Assembly (NCBI GenBank): GCA_905221605.1
Contig: CAJNDS010000199.1
Location: 126,001-190,000 of the forward strand
DNA: 64,000 bases
Source: Symbiodinium natans
Taxonomy: Eukaryota; Sar; Dinophyceae; Suessiales; Symbiodiniaceae
Direction of reading: 5' to 3'
Shown here: one piece after another, positions 63,301 to 64,000 of the stretch
Numbering within the stretch: position 1 is the first letter of the stretch
Layout: every line of letters begins with the position of its first letter
Program-made: the position numbers and the translations under genes
Notes under the pieces: model-generated
Seen by the model: only the letters and a program-made list of their open reading frames with translations
Databases searched by the model: none
What the model was told of the DNA's origin: nothing

Positions 63301-64000
63301 GCGAAATGGGTATTCAAAGGGGGTTCAAGCTGCATTCACTTTTGCCTTCGCTTCTGCAGGGCCCATGCTCGGCACGCACAGTTACCTCCCTCAATTTCGA
63401 TCGCTCGATGTTCATGATTTTTCTCAAGACCACAGCGTAGCATCCAATGTATCTCACGATGTCGCCTCGAGGTGGCTGCGAGACTTTGAGATGTGTGACG
63501 GGATGTGACTCGCGGGAGACATGCTGCAAGCTTATGGTTCTTTGACCAATGTGACTGATAAGGCCTTACTCTGCACAGTCCTGGCGTCAGCCGCGTCCAT
63601 GCCGGGAGCCTAGCATGAGAGGTAGCACCCCGGTGTTGTGAGGGTTGGAGCCTCTGAGGCCATTGTTGGAGGTTGACGAGGCGGGCAGTTTTACAACTCA
63701 GCAAGAGCCAAGCTCAGAGTAGACCCTTTTCTATTAAGAAGGCCTCTGAATCTTTGTCCCCGGACTTCATTGCCAGGGTGTATCATGAAAGGGAACATCG
63801 GGCCAACATTGCATATAATCATATAGCTGCAGTCCCCGGAGCTTTGAAGTTGCGACGGGGAGGATCTGTCAGTCTCCTTGACATGGTCCGTGGACGAGGA
63901 CTGTTTTATGGCATTACAGTACGTGGTGTTGGTGGTGTCAACTGCTTAGTACCCGCTGCTGGCATTGTATGACTATTGTTAGCAGTCGTTTCTCCCTGTG
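57330..64000. other. Host sequence with exon-like pieces, unassigned
   Basis: No frame exceeds 180 codons and none has a domain I can name. Pieces that read like protein include a Cys-rich minus-strand stretch (59,250-59,090: CRFCTRCFTL, then CVSCVLERTKCLGACG, possibly zinc-binding). Plus-strand pieces lie near 60,550-60,690 (VFNMMVRASGRRHQVHIY, followed by a possible ATGCAG/GTCC donor), 61,780-62,100, 63,355-63,500 and 63,690-63,970. They may be exons of one or more intron-rich genes. I cannot join them. Confidence 0.35.

Noticed and set aside
1-64000. tRNA, rRNA or spliced-leader RNA genes
   Set aside because: No cloverleaf with A and B boxes, rRNA core sequence or full 22-base leader was found on reading; only a 12-base leader-like match in the LTR.

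Overview
The window looks like nuclear DNA of a dinoflagellate, probably Symbiodiniaceae-like, carrying an integrated Polinton-like virus (PLV) of about 19.3 kb and a 9.8-kb Ty1/copia-type retrotransposon. The host assignment is inference. It rests on moderately GC-rich DNA packed with microsatellites and satellites, genes cut into very small exons with GT-AG and GC-AG introns, a TTTAGGG-type telomere-like patch, and a copia polyprotein of the style I associate with dinoflagellate genomes.

Layout. 1-1.7 kb: minus-strand exons of a protein kinase, running off the left edge. 1.7-5.9 kb: nothing I can name. 5.9-7.9 kb: short tandem arrays whose period drifts (7, 8, 14, 13 nt). 8.2-10.66 kb and 29.92-31.58 kb: copies of a host repeat (here 'repeat A'), one of which is split by the virus. 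10,657-29,923: the PLV. 31.7-39.9 kb: a small two-exon host gene and several satellite families. 40.0-50.7 kb: the copia element on the minus strand, with an inversion that cuts its 5' LTR. 51-57.3 kb: a decayed gag relic, foldback repeats, (CTA)n and (CTACTG)n microsatellites and ~58-bp and ~240-bp tandem repeats. 57.3-64 kb: host sequence with exon-like pieces that I could not assign.

The PLV is the main discovery. It is AT-rich and bounded by long terminal inverted repeats with a perfect 5-bp target duplication (GAATT). The unoccupied target is visible twice in the same window, in the other copies of repeat A. It encodes a retroviral-type integrase, a 1319-residue fusion of a family B DNA polymerase with an SF1 helicase and a C-terminal zinc cluster, a double-jelly-roll major capsid protein, a penton-like minor capsid protein, a packaging ATPase, an alpha/beta hydrolase, a GIY-YIG nuclease, a fibre with an S74 intramolecular chaperone, and several small orphans. 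Integrase, hydrolase, capsid and ATPase each carry one inactivating change, while polymerase-helicase and fibre are open. The copy is therefore young but probably defective.

Near its left end the PLV carries a GC-richer island with an RHS/Crinkler-type NTPase-nuclease gene, apparently with an intron, that looks like eukaryotic cargo. An A4TCTAAAT motif precedes the capsid, fibre and one orphan gene and may be a late promoter.
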